Assembly (NCBI GenBank): GCA_021163155.1 | Contig: JAGGXI010000039.1 | Coordinates: 1 to 28,050, forward strand | Source of the DNA: Candidatus Aerophobota bacterium | GTDB lineage: Bacteria; Aerophobota; Aerophobia; Aerophobales; JAGGXI01 | DNA length: 28,050 nt | Reading direction: 5' to 3' | The notes under the pieces: model-generated | Databases searched by the model: none | Told to the model about the DNA's origin: nothing | What the model saw: only the letters and a program-made list of their open reading frames with translations | Position numbers and translations under genes: made by a program | Shown here: piece after piece, positions 6,562 through 15,600 of the stretch | How positions within the stretch are numbered: the stretch's first letter is position 1 | How the letters are laid out: every line of letters begins with the position of its first letter

Positions 6562-7815
6562 ATGACAAAAAAGAATATTGGATTTATATCTACTCGGTTT
6601 GCAGGGACCGATGGGGTTTCTTTGGAAACGGGAAAATGGGCTAGAATATTCGAAAGTGAAGGCCATAGTTGCTTTTATATGGCTGGTGAGCTTGATAGAC
6701 CTCCTCAAAGGTCGTTCCTGGTAGAAGAAGCACACTTTAAGCATCCAGCAATTCGGGAAATTTTTAGAAAATGCTTCAATGTTCAAAGACGAAGTCCCTC
6801 TGTTACCAAAGAAATTTGTCAAATTAAAGATAATCTTAAAGAAAGGATTTATGAATTTATTAAAGTCTTTAAAATTGATGTTCTTATTCCGGAGAATGCT
6901 ATCACTATTCCTTTAAATATTCCTCTTGGTCTTGCTATCACTGAGGTAATCTCTGAAACAGGTATTCCAACAATTGCCCATCATCACGATTTTTTCTGGG
7001 AACGCAAGCGATTTTTAGTAAACGCCGTTTGGGAATATCTTAATATGGCGTTTCCTCCTCATTTGCCATCCATTCATCATGTAGTAATAAACTCATCAGC
7101 AGATAACCAATTAAGCTTAAGAACAGGTATTTCAGCAATGATAGTTCCCAATGTAATGGATTTTGACAATCCCCCCTCTATTGACGGTTATTCCTCCGAC
7201 ATACGGGAATCTTTAGGTCTTGATGAGGATGAGCTTTTAATTCTTCAACCAACAAGGGTAGTAAAACGTAAAGGAATTGAGCATTCTATAGAGCTGGTAA
7301 GAAGGCTAAATATGAAAGCAAAGTTAGTCATCTCTTATGCGTCGGGAGACGAAGGCCATGAGTATGAGAAAAGAGTGCGAGAATACTCTTCAATGATGAA
7401 TATTAATACATTATTTGTTTCCGAGATTATTAAAAGTTGTCGTGGCAAAACAGATGATGGAAGAAAAATATATACTCCTCAGGATATTTATGCTCATGCG
7501 GACCTGGTGACCTATCCTTCTAATTTTGAAGGTTTTGGCAATGCATTTTTGGAAGCCATCTACTTTCGTAAGCCAATTGTAGTTAATAATTATTCTATAT
7601 ATGCTATAGATATTAAACCAAAGGGATTTAAAGTTATTGAAATAAATGACTATGTTAATGAAGATGCAGTTAACCTTACAAGAAAGATTCTTAAGAGTCC
7701 TGACTTAGCTAAGAAGATAGTTGAGCATAATTATAAACTGGGAAAGAGATATTATTCTTGTTCAATTTTAAAACAAAAACTAAAGTTATTGTTGGAAAAC
7801 TGTTTTGGTGTGTAA
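6562..7815 (+). CDS. Glycosyltransferase, GT4-like GT-B fold
   Basis: A 417-residue retaining-type glycosyltransferase. The N-terminal Rossmann half begins KNIGFISTRFAGTDGVSLETG, the Gly-rich acceptor/donor loop seen in GT4 enzymes. A PTIAHHHDFFW segment lies near residue 145. The C-terminal donor-binding half has QPTRVVKRKGIEHSI (Arg and Lys for the nucleotide-sugar phosphates) and the EX7E-type motif in PSNFEGFGNAFLEAIYFRKP. No membrane segment is seen, so it is cytosolic or peripheral. It starts with ATG after GAGGTGAT. The sugar and acceptor cannot be read from sequence; some relatives make mannosyl- or glucosylglycerate-type solutes. A solute role would fit the inositol-phosphate enzyme about 0.8 kb downstream, but that is inference. 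Confidence 0.85.
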   Translation: MTKKNIGFISTRFAGTDGVSLETGKWARIFESEGHSCFYMAGELDRPPQRSFLVEEAHFKHPAIREIFRKCFNVQRRSPSVTKEICQIKDNLKERIYEFIKVFKIDVLIPENAITIPLNIPLGLAITEVISETGIPTIAHHHDFFWERKRFLVNAVWEYLNMAFPPHLPSIHHVVINSSADNQLSLRTGISAMIVPNVMDFDNPPSIDGYSSDIRESLGLDEDELLILQPTRVVKRKGIEHSIELVRRLNMKAKLVISYASGDEGHEYEKRVREYSSMMNINTLFVSEIIKSCRGKTDDGRKIYTPQDIYAHADLVTYPSNFEGFGNAFLEAIYFRKPIVVNNYSIYAIDIKPKGFKVIEINDYVNEDAVNLTRKILKSPDLAKKIVEHNYKLGKRYYSCSILKQKLKLLLENCFGV

Positions 7816-7914
7816 TGATTGATAAGCATAATAAAGAATAATTTTCAAAATTTTCTTCTTATAAGATTAAGTTGCACATAGAAAGCCTCTAAAGACGATA
7901 GTAAATATAATTAA

Positions 7915-8388
7915 TTAACGCCTCGCTGACTTTTTTTGTTTAGCTATCTTTTCTCCAAAATCTTCACATTTTTTTAAATCAATTTCTTTAGGTCTTCTTA
8001 TGGGAAGAAAAGGAACCCCAGCAGTTATAATAAGGCTTAATTTCACACTCTTAACGCCTTTTTCTATAAAATACCTCTTTATCTCTTTGATGACTTTCTC
8101 TCCACCTCGTCCTCCATGAACGGCAAAAGAAGCCCCTATTTTATTTTTCAATGCGTCCTCAGGTAGCTTTTCAAAAAAAGATTTAACAGAGCTTAAAGCT
8201 TTTTCAATATGGGTAGCGCTTCCTATGACCAAAATATCGGATGATTCAACATCTTTTAATTCTGCTCTTTTGATATTCTTTACTTCTACCCCAATTTTCC
8301 CTTTTTTTAATCCCTTTGCAATATTTTCAGCGACTATCTTAGTATTTCCTGTCCATGAAGCATACAAAATAAGACTTTTGACCTTCAC
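7915..8388 (-). CDS. Flavodoxin-domain protein
   Basis: A 157-residue single-domain flavodoxin-like protein expected to bind FMN and carry electrons in the cytoplasm. The phosphate-binding loop is YASWTGNTKIVAENIA (residues 9-24), with the usual T/S-x-T-G-N-T form; the second FMN loop region is IGSATHIEKA and the third FAVHGGRGGEKVIK. It starts with GTG at 8388, 5 bases after GAGGAGG (8394-8400). The C-terminus is Lys/Arg-rich. Its partner enzyme is not evident. It lies downstream of, and in the same direction as, the inositol-phosphate gene but is separated by a 194-base repeat-bearing gap. Confidence 0.85.
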   Translation of the reverse strand: MKVKSLILYASWTGNTKIVAENIAKGLKKGKIGVEVKNIKRAELKDVESSDILVIGSATHIEKALSSVKSFFEKLPEDALKNKIGASFAVHGGRGGEKVIKEIKRYFIEKGVKSVKLSLIITAGVPFLPIRRPKEIDLKKCEDFGEKIAKQKKSARR

Positions 8389-8471
8389 TCTGGCCTCCTC
8401 TAAAATAATAATAACTTAAAACTTAAGGGACGAAAAAAATCCAATGATATTTCTCTCATACGATTTAAATT

Positions 8472-8571
8472 GAGGCCTCTGAAAAACCTTCAGAGTTCTC
8501 CATTAATCTAATCTGCGTAATCCGGATTTTTATCTGTGAAATCAGAGATTTCTGATTTTTTCAGAAATCTC
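8472..8571. repeat. 100-bp copy of dispersed repeat with strong hairpin
   Basis: This copy begins GAGGCCTCTGAAAAACC and shares GTAATCCGGATTTTTATCTG and CAGAGATTTCTGA with the copy at 10106-10195. Its right end forms a perfect 11-bp hairpin: GAGATTTCTGA (8545-8555), TTTTT loop, TCAGAAATCTC (8561-8571). Placed just after the stop of the minus-strand gene at 8583, the hairpin could also end or attenuate that transcript, although no T-run follows on that strand. Confidence 0.7.
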
Positions 8572-8582
8572 AAGTTAGTTTT

Positions 8583-9923
8583 TTATGCTGCTTTATGTGA
8601 TTTGTAACAGATCACTACCCTTCTTATATTCTCTATATTCATCAACAAAGCTATAAGAAGGAGTGCCCAAATTGGTTGATTTATTATAGCTCCAACAAAT
8701 ATCAAAAATATCCTAACATCACGTCCTATTCTAATTCTAAAACCTTTATTTGACTTAAACCTCTCCTTCATTAAGCCATCATATTTGTCAGCTGTATAGC
8801 TGTTCATAAAAGAGCCGATAATAGCCATAAAACCAATAAATAAAAAGAGAATGCTATTCCCTGATGAAATAAAGGCATGATAGGTTAGGCCAAAAAGTAT
8901 AAAAGCATCGGCATATCGATCTAAAACAGCATCAAACCATCCCCCAAAATTACTCTCTCTGTATTTCAACCTTGCTACTTCTCCATCGCAGCCATCAATA
9001 ATGGATGATATTTGAGCCAGAATACCACCAGCAAGAAGAGCAATGTAACCACCTAAAAAGAAGATACTCGACGATATTAATGAGAGAATAAAAGAGAAGA
9101 CTGATATTTGATTTGGAGTAATATCCGTTTTTATAAGGTACTTTGTAATTTTAGTAGATAATGGTCTATTGAGATATTTTGAGATAGGACCGTCGGAAGG
9201 TTTCTTTAATTTATCAATTAAACAATTTTCAGCTGTTTGAAAGGCTTTTTCATCATCTACATCTATCCAAAAGCTATTCTTAATATCAAATGCTCTGACC
9301 TTTCCTTGTTCAGCCAATATCTTTATTGCTCCAGAAAGGGAGGTATTATTATTGCGGTTAATACTCGTTTTTATTGCTGTAAAGATTGAGGGTGAACATA
9401 AAAAAATTCCCGTATCATAAGCATTATATTCTATAATATTTTTACCTATGTCAATAACTTTGCCTTTATCAACAAGCACTTTGGTAGCATCTTTAATGTC
9501 AACTAAGCGATTTGAATCTGTACAATAATCAATAGCTAATATGACCTCTTTCTCCTGCATCTTCTCATTTTTTAGTTGCTTAAGAATATTTCCATTAAAG
9601 ATATGGTCTCCCATTAATAAGATAAAATTTTCATTTAATAGTTTTTCTGCTTTAAGAACGGATACGCCGTTTTCCTTCTCCCACTCCTCATTTATAATAT
9701 GGGTTATCTTTATATTTCTTTCTCTGCTAAGATTATTCAGAAAGAGCCTTACATTTTTACCATTGTATCCTGTTACTACATAAAAATCGGTTATACCACT
9801 TTTCTTTGCATTCAATATCACTCGTTCAATAAGGGTCAGTCCCAGAAGAGGGACAAGCGGCTTTGAGTCTCCCCTGGTTGATAGTCTTTCCCCTTTACCA
9901 GCAGCAATAATTAGACATTTCAT
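8583..9923 (-). CDS. Inositol-phosphate cytidylyltransferase / CDP-alcohol phosphatidyltransferase fusion
   Basis: The 446-residue protein has two domains. Residues 1 to about 235 are a nucleotidyltransferase (LIIAAGKGERL...SKPLVPL, then GVSVLKAEKLL and LLMGDHIF). Residues from about 250 on are a membrane CDP-alcohol phosphotransferase with the full motif D-G-x2-A-R-x8-G-x3-D-x3-D, seen as DGEVAR, then GGWFD and AVLD. The order and local sequence (ENGVSVL, MGDH, SSIIDGCDGE) match the remembered bifunctional IPCT/DIPP synthase that makes the compatible solute di-myo-inositol phosphate in Archaeoglobus and Thermotoga. That enzyme activates inositol-1-phosphate with CTP and transfers it to a second inositol-1-phosphate. 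No inositol-1-phosphate synthase is in the window, so another polyol or a phospholipid product is possible. An ATG start and about six TM helices are evident. Confidence 0.82.
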   Translation of the reverse strand: MKCLIIAAGKGERLSTRGDSKPLVPLLGLTLIERVILNAKKSGITDFYVVTGYNGKNVRLFLNNLSRERNIKITHIINEEWEKENGVSVLKAEKLLNENFILLMGDHIFNGNILKQLKNEKMQEKEVILAIDYCTDSNRLVDIKDATKVLVDKGKVIDIGKNIIEYNAYDTGIFLCSPSIFTAIKTSINRNNNTSLSGAIKILAEQGKVRAFDIKNSFWIDVDDEKAFQTAENCLIDKLKKPSDGPISKYLNRPLSTKITKYLIKTDITPNQISVFSFILSLISSSIFFLGGYIALLAGGILAQISSIIDGCDGEVARLKYRESNFGGWFDAVLDRYADAFILFGLTYHAFISSGNSILFLFIGFMAIIGSFMNSYTADKYDGLMKERFKSNKGFRIRIGRDVRIFLIFVGAIINQPIWALLLIALLMNIENIRRVVICYKSHKAA

Positions 9924-9957
9924 TAGATTAATTTTCTCCTATATGGCTTATTTAAGA

Positions 9958-9984
9958 ATATTTTAAAAGTTTAGTTCTTTTAAA
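9958..9984. repeat. Perfect 10-bp inverted repeat upstream of the IPCT-like gene
   Basis: ATTTTAAAAG (9958-9967), a 7-base loop, then CTTTTAAAAT (9975-9984). It lies about 35 bases upstream of the minus-strand start codon at 9923, so it may be an operator or leader hairpin. Evidence is symmetry and position only. Confidence 0.35.
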
Positions 9985-10105
9985 ATCTTTCTTTTTTCTG
10001 CATCATTGCGAGGTCACCTATTGTGAGTATAGCAAGCTTGTTGAGTTTATAATAAGTAAAACTTTTGCTCTTGTCAACCAACTTTTGTAGGAAACTCATC
10101 TTATT

Positions 10106-10195
10106 GAAACCTCCGAAAAACTTCCAGAGGCCTCTTATCTATGTAATCCGGATTTTTATCTGTGTAATCAGAGATTTCTGACTTTTTAGAAATCG
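10106..10195. mobile_element. 90-bp repeat nested in the MITE, with 6-bp target duplication
   Basis: Compared with the sister element at 25324-25584, 90 bases interrupt the conserved run at CATCTTATT/AGATTTT. The bases CTTATT occur on both sides (10100-10105 and 10196-10201) but once in the uninterrupted copy, as expected for a target-site duplication. The insert is a copy of the repeat at 8472-8571 (GAAAAAC near its left end, GTAATCCGGATTTTTATCTG in the middle, AGAAATC at the right). Confidence 0.75.
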
Positions 10196-10310
10196 CTTAT
10201 TAGATTTTTAGAATATCTTGAAATCTGTAATACTTGCATTAACAACGATCTATGTAAAAAGAGAAAAATTAATTTCAAAATCACAGATCCCACATTTAGT
10301 ATATGATTAC

Positions 10311-10490
10311 CTTTGTAGCATTTGAGTTCGCGCTACAAAGCACGGTAGCCGCAACTTTTAAGTTGCGCTGTTTTACGCAGGTGGTAGCCGCAACTTTTAC
10401 CCCGCTAAATAGTAGTAACATCTAATGGGGTTTAGATTGCGCAAAGAAGACCGTTACACAATAACGCAGGCTCTGAGCCTTGCGGCTACC
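10311..10490. repeat. REP-like hairpin cluster (GGTAGCCGC type)
   Basis: The cluster starts with CTTTGTAGC / GCTACAAAG (10311-10319 with 10332-10340). Two copies of GGTAGCCGCAACTTTT follow at 10344 and 10383, one forming the hairpin GCAACTT TT AAGTTGC. It ends with GCAGGCTCTGAGCCTTGC and TTGCGGCTACC (10480-10490), which is the reverse complement of the first GGTAGCCGCAA. The whole can fold as a long cruciform or RNA stem inside the MITE-like element. Confidence 0.7.
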
Positions 10491-10547
10491 ATTTTTTCGT
10501 GCAAAAGTTAGCTGTCAAAGATAAAAAGTAGGCTGTTAATCAATAAT

Positions 10548-10575
10548 TTAACAATATTTTTCTTTTCTGTATAAT
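10548..10575 (+). promoter_or_regulatory. Predicted sigma-70-type promoter for the THEP1 gene
   Basis: TTAACA at 10548-10553 (5 of 6 to the -35 consensus), a 16-base spacer and a perfect TATAAT at 10570-10575. The 8-base inverted repeat CAATAATT (10541-10548) / AATTATTG (10573-10580) brackets it and might be an operator. It lies about 80 bases upstream of the gene at 10657. Confidence 0.5.
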
Positions 10576-10656
10576 TATTGTTGAAGACAGCAGAAGTAAA
10601 GTAGGGTAGGGGAGATAAGATTATTATCTGGCAGCACACTAAGAAGGAGGTAGAAA

Positions 10657-11154
10657 ATTAAGAATATTCTTATCTGCGGAAAACCAGGAGTAGGTAAAAC
10701 AACCCTTATAAAAATAATAGCTAAAAATTTAAAAGGGAAAGCAGCTGGATTTTATACTGAGGAGATAAGGAAGGAAAAGGTAAGGGTTGGTTTTAAAATA
10801 AAAAATCTAGAAGGAAAAGAGGGAATTTTAGCTCATATAAACTGTCAAAGTCCCTACAGGATAGGAAAATATAAGGTAAACTTAAAAGAGTTTGAAGAGA
10901 TAGCTCTTCCTTCAATAGAGGAAGGAATAAAAGAAGGGAAAATTATTATCATTGATGAGATTGGGAAGATGGAACTCTATTCAAAAAAGTTTCGCCAGCT
11001 GGTAATTCAAGCCCTTGAGAGTTCAAATAATGTTATTGCCACTATACCTATATATAAAAATGAATTTTTAGAAGAAATTAGAGAAAGAAAAGATGCAAAA
11101 ATAATTAAGATAACGAGAGAAAATAGAGAAAAAATTTATGAAAATTTTATTTAA
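10657..11154 (+). CDS. THEP1-type nucleoside-triphosphatase with apparent ATT start
   Basis: The 165-residue P-loop protein reads KNILICGKPGVGKTTLIK at its start (Walker A) and IIIIDEIGKMELYSKKF in the middle (Walker B plus the DEIGKMEL signature of THEP1). FYTEEIR and GFKIKNLEG are further family marks. THEP1 proteins hydrolyse NTPs; the cell role is unclear. The length fits the family (about 165-180). AAGGAGG at 10644-10650 stands 6 bases before ATT at 10657. A TAG codon lies in frame at 10651, and no ATG, GTG or TTG occurs in frame before the P-loop; the first in-frame ATG is at 10969, deep in the Walker B region. Initiation at ATT, as in infC, is the simplest reading; a point mutation from ATG or a sequencing error are alternatives. 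Confidence 0.8.
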   Translation: MKNILICGKPGVGKTTLIKIIAKNLKGKAAGFYTEEIRKEKVRVGFKIKNLEGKEGILAHINCQSPYRIGKYKVNLKEFEEIALPSIEEGIKEGKIIIIDEIGKMELYSKKFRQLVIQALESSNNVIATIPIYKNEFLEEIRERKDAKIIKITRENREKIYENFI

Positions 11155-11163
11155 TTATATTTA

Positions 11164-12516
11164 TTATGCTGATTTTATTTTCTTTGCAGCAACTTCAGCG
11201 GCTTTGATACAAGGATATGCAGTTGGTGGTGCGGTAAGCAACGGATGAGTCCCAATCTGAGCAGTCAAAATAGAATTTACACTCATTTTATTTTGAATGA
11301 TAAGCCCGATAAGATTTACTATTTCTCCTGTGCTTGACCCGCCCATGACTTCTCCACCGAGTATTACCCCTGATTCTCGAGCAACAATTAGTTTCACAAC
11401 CTGTTTATGAGTGTTAGATAATGTTCCAGGATGTTTATCAATTCCTTCAAAAATACCTGTAATAATATCAAAGCCTTCTTTTCTTGCTATAGTCTCGGTT
11501 AATCCTGCTGCTCCAAAGCCAGTTTTTCCTATAGCGGTGAAAAAAACAGCAATAGTTCCGCTAAATGTTTTTACTGTACAGAGTTTATATAAATTCATAC
11601 CTGCAATTCTTGCCTCTGTGCAGCTGGTAGAAGCAAGCATAACACCACTCAATTTTCTGGTGGAAAAATCTCTTTTCTCAGCACAATCTCCTACAGCAAA
11701 GACATCTGGAGTATCTGTTCTCATATACTCATCCACTTTAACAAATCCCATCTCGTTAATTTTTATCTCTGATTTTTTGGCAAGTTCCGTATTGGGACGA
11801 TAACCCATAGACATAATCACTGCATCAACTTTAAGCTTTTCCCCATTATTTAAGAGAACATTGGTGACTTTTTTATCTCCTAATATCTCTTTTACTCCGG
11901 CACCGACTTTTATTTTTACCCCTCTCGATTTAAGAATTTCCTCAGCTTTGACTGTTATCTCCTCGTCAAAAACAAGGCCTAATATATGAGGCAATATCTC
12001 AACAATAGTTAAATCTTTATTAAGTTTATTTAACTCATCCGACATCTCAACACCAATGAAACCTCCGCCAATAGTAACTATTTTTTTGCAGCGATTAAGC
12101 TTTGCCATAACTTCATCAAGATATTCTTTATCCTTTCGTATTGTGAATACATTTTCTAAATCTGCTCCCTTAAGCCATTTAGGAACTTCAGGAGTAGAAC
12201 CTGTTGCCAATACAAGCTTTTCAAAGCTAATTTCTGTATTGTCAGCTGTTTTACAGACCTTATTTTTGTGGTCTATAGAAACTACTTCATCTATCTTAAG
12301 CCTTATACCTGCATTGGTTAAAACTCCATCAGGGATAACATCTTTATCGCTGCTTCTCAATGACCCAAAAATATATGGGATCCCACAGGGAATGATTACC
12401 TGTTTTTCCTTCCGAATAACCAAAAAATCTTTATCCGGATAAGAAGATTTCCCGGTTACTGCAGCGACAATACCTGCGGCACTTCCACCAATTACCAACA
12501 CATCTGTTTTTTCCAT
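11164..12516 (-). CDS. FAD-dependent pyridine nucleotide-disulfide oxidoreductase (CoA-disulfide reductase / NADH oxidase-like)
   Basis: The 450-residue flavoenzyme has an FAD-binding VIGGSAAGIVAA at the start, the single redox-active cysteine C44 in VIIPCGIPYIFG, an ATGS segment, a second dinucleotide site IVTIGGGFIGVE for NAD(P)H, and the FAD motif PDVFAVGDCAE. A dimerisation domain follows (about 330-450) with THPLLTAPPTAYP. The single-cysteine layout is that of CoA-disulfide reductases, NADH oxidases and NAD(P)H-dependent sulfur reductases. The exact substrate cannot be read from sequence. It starts with ATG after GGAGGT. It is convergent with the THEP1 gene, with a 9-base gap. It may serve thiol redox balance or sulfur reduction in an anaerobe (inference). 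Confidence 0.88.
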   Translation of the reverse strand: MEKTDVLVIGGSAAGIVAAVTGKSSYPDKDFLVIRKEKQVIIPCGIPYIFGSLRSSDKDVIPDGVLTNAGIRLKIDEVVSIDHKNKVCKTADNTEISFEKLVLATGSTPEVPKWLKGADLENVFTIRKDKEYLDEVMAKLNRCKKIVTIGGGFIGVEMSDELNKLNKDLTIVEILPHILGLVFDEEITVKAEEILKSRGVKIKVGAGVKEILGDKKVTNVLLNNGEKLKVDAVIMSMGYRPNTELAKKSEIKINEMGFVKVDEYMRTDTPDVFAVGDCAEKRDFSTRKLSGVMLASTSCTEARIAGMNLYKLCTVKTFSGTIAVFFTAIGKTGFGAAGLTETIARKEGFDIITGIFEGIDKHPGTLSNTHKQVVKLIVARESGVILGGEVMGGSSTGEIVNLIGLIIQNKMSVNSILTAQIGTHPLLTAPPTAYPCIKAAEVAAKKIKSA

Positions 12517-12657
12517 AGCTTTACCTCCTGATTAATTAATAGATTAATAATATAATAATTATAACAAAGAGCAGTCTAAAGTCAAGAAAAAAAATGTTTT
12601 TTAAATTTGACAAAAAATATGATGAGTTTAAAATGTTATTTGAAAGGAGCATCATTT

Positions 12658-15600
12658 ATGTTCTTTGTAGCTGACTTTCATATTCATTCCCGATACTCTC
12701 GTGCCACTTCCAAAAATTTATGCTTTGAGACAATATATCAATGGGCTAAATTAAAAGGTGTTTCACTTATCGGCACAGGTGATTTTACCCATCCGGCATG
12801 GCTTGCAGAGATAAAGGAAAAACTTACTCCTGATGGCAAAGGCCTTTTTAAGCTCAAGGATGAAAATATTCCATCCCTTAATATTAAGCTACCATCCCAA
12901 AATTTGAGTCCGATACGCTTTATGATTACCTGTGAAATCAGCAATATTTACAAGTATGATGGAAAAATGCGCAAGGTTCATAATCTTATATGTATGCCTG
13001 ATTTTGATTCAGCTTCACGATTTGCGAATAGACTCGATAGGATAGGCAATATCCGCTCTGATGGACGTCCCATACTTGGTCTTGATTCAAGAGACCTCTT
13101 TGAAATTTTACTTGAGACTTCTGAAAACGCTGTCTTGATACCAGCACATATCTGGACACCATGGTTTTCTGTTTTAGGCTCAAAATCAGGTTTTGATTCA
13201 ATTGAAGAATGCTATCAGGATCTTTTTAGCCATATTTTCGCTCTTGAAACAGGTCTCTCTTCTGACCCTCTAATGAACTGGATGGTCTCAAAATTGGACC
13301 GTTATACACTGGTGAGCAATTCCGATGCCCATTCGGCACCAAATATTGGAAGGGAAGCCAACCTCTTTAATTGTGAGATGAGTTATAATAACATAATGAA
13401 TACACTGAGGCATAAGGTAAAAGAAGGCTTCCTTGGTACCCTGGAATTCTTTCCTCAAGAAGGAAAATATTATTTTGATGGACATAGAAAATGTGATATC
13501 TGTCTTCCACCAAATGAAAGTAAAAAATACAATGGTATATGTCCTAAATGCGGCAAGCCACTTACATTAGGAGTTATGCACCGCGTTGCTGAATTAGCTA
13601 ATTATGCAATTGGACGTAAATCACCCACATCCTTCCCCTATAAAAGCGTTCTTTCGTTGGATAAAATACTTTCGGAGATTATCGGTACCGGGCCTACAAG
13701 CAAACAAGTTCAACGTGAATATTACAGACTCCTTAGTTTGCTTGGTCCAGAGTTATTAATACTTCTTGAGATGCCTTTAGACAATATTCAAAAACACGGT
13801 TCCGGTATCCTATCCGAGGCTATAAGAAGAATAAGAAACGGTAAAATACATGCTTCTCCCGGCTTTGACGGCCAATATGGGACCATCCATGTTTTTACCG
13901 ATAAGGAACGCAATGACTACAGTGGACAAACAACCTTTTTCTCACTCCAGGGAAAAGAATACGACATACCAGCAAAAAAAGAGGTGAAATCCTCCTTTGT
14001 TAAAGAATCCAATAATATGAAACCGCACTTCAAACCCCTAAAAGAAAAACACCAGCACAGCGAGAAACTTAATGATGCGCAGCAGGAGGCAGTTAAGAGT
14101 TCTTTTGGTCCACTTCTCGTTATAGCAGGTCCGGGAACAGGTAAAACAAAAACTCTTGTTGAGCGAATTGTATGGCTTATTACCGAAAAATTTGTTTCAC
14201 CCCAAGCTATTCTGGCTGTTACCTTTTCTAACCGTGCAGCACAAGAAATGGCTAATCGTATTGAGACCATACTATCAAGAAAAAAGGTGCAAAAAAGACC
14301 GGAAATCACCACTTTTCATAAATTGGGCCTTAAGATTATTATTGAAAATTGTGATCAATTTGAATTAAAAAAACAACCTATGGTTCTCTCTGAAGAAGAT
14401 ATGATTCATATCTTCTCTCATATAGTTAGACAGACAAAAAATTCAGACAAGATGCTTGATATTTCCTCACTTGAAAAATATGTCATTGCTTTTATTGAAA
14501 ACAGCGGGGAACATATTGCTGAGCCAAAATATATTTATCAACAAATAGATGATGCAATTGGACACTATGCTGAATACAAACGTAGATATGGGTTTATCGA
14601 TTTTATCGATCTTCTTGTTTTACCACTTTCGCTTCTAACAAATAACCAAAAACTGCTTGAACAATATAGGCAGCAGTGGCAACACATCTTTGTTGATGAA
14701 TATCAGGATGTGAATGCACTTCAATATCGGCTACTGCGTCTCCTGGCTACACATGGCAAAGATATTTTTGTTATAGGTGACCCTGACCAGGCCATATATG
14801 GATTCAGAGGTGCTGATGTACAGTATTTTACACATTTTCAAGATGATTATCCTGATGCTAATATAGTGAAACTTACAAGAAGTTATCGTTCAACCGATAC
14901 TATTTTAAAAGCCAGCAGTCATATGATTTCATCATGTGCACTTGCAAATAAACAGAAGTTATGGAGTGATATATCAGGTTCTCCATATATTGATATCAAT
15001 CGACTGCCTACTGAAAACTCTGAAGCTGAAAATGTTTTAAAGATTATTGAAAAGCTCATTGGCGGGTCGAGTTATTTTGCTATTGATACAGGACGCTCGG
15101 GTAGTGAAAGTATTAGTGATATTTCATTTAAGGATATAGCAGTTCTCTACCGTGCGCACTCGGTAGGCGACTCTATTGTAAAAGCACTCAGCCGTTCAGG
15201 AATACCAATCCAGCGCACTACGCGTACAGGTATCCTGGACAATAAGGAAATTAAGGCGGCACTTGCCTGCGTTAGATTTGTTGGAGAACCGTCCAGCATT
15301 TTTCATACTGAAGATATTTTACACTTTGGGATACCAGGTCTTTCAAAGTATTCCGCTTTAAGACTTATTGAAATAATTCGCTCTGATTTTTCTGGAAATA
15401 GAAATGTTTTTGATTGGCTGAAAAAATCAGGTAAATTATCACAAATAGAATTACAGGCTATCCAAAGTTTTAAGGCAAATATAGAAAATGTGGCTTCAGT
15501 TCTTCAGTGTAATGATATACGAAAAGTACTAAAATATGCTGGTAATGCAATGGGTATAGAAGATAAAGAATTCCAACAACCGCATTGGCTGCCTTTAATG

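Larger units (their letters stand above)
10072..10517. mobile_element. MITE-like element, copy 1 (interrupted)
   Basis: The element is bounded by imperfect terminal inverted repeats: TGTCAACCAACTTTTGTAGG at 10072-10091, and CGTGCAAAAGTTAGCTGTCA at 10498-10517 (reverse complement TGACAGCTAACTTTTGCACG). Its interior is closely similar to the element at 25324-25584. It encodes no protein. Extra material relative to that copy is a nested 90-base repeat (10106-10195) and extra hairpin units (10311-10490). It fills most of the 733-base gene-free gap 9924-10656. No clear target duplication was found at its outer ends. Confidence 0.75.

Noticed and set aside
12607-12657. TTG 12607 as start of the EndoQ-UvrD fusion
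   Set aside because: AAAGGAG is correctly placed before ATG 12658, where the PHP domain begins.
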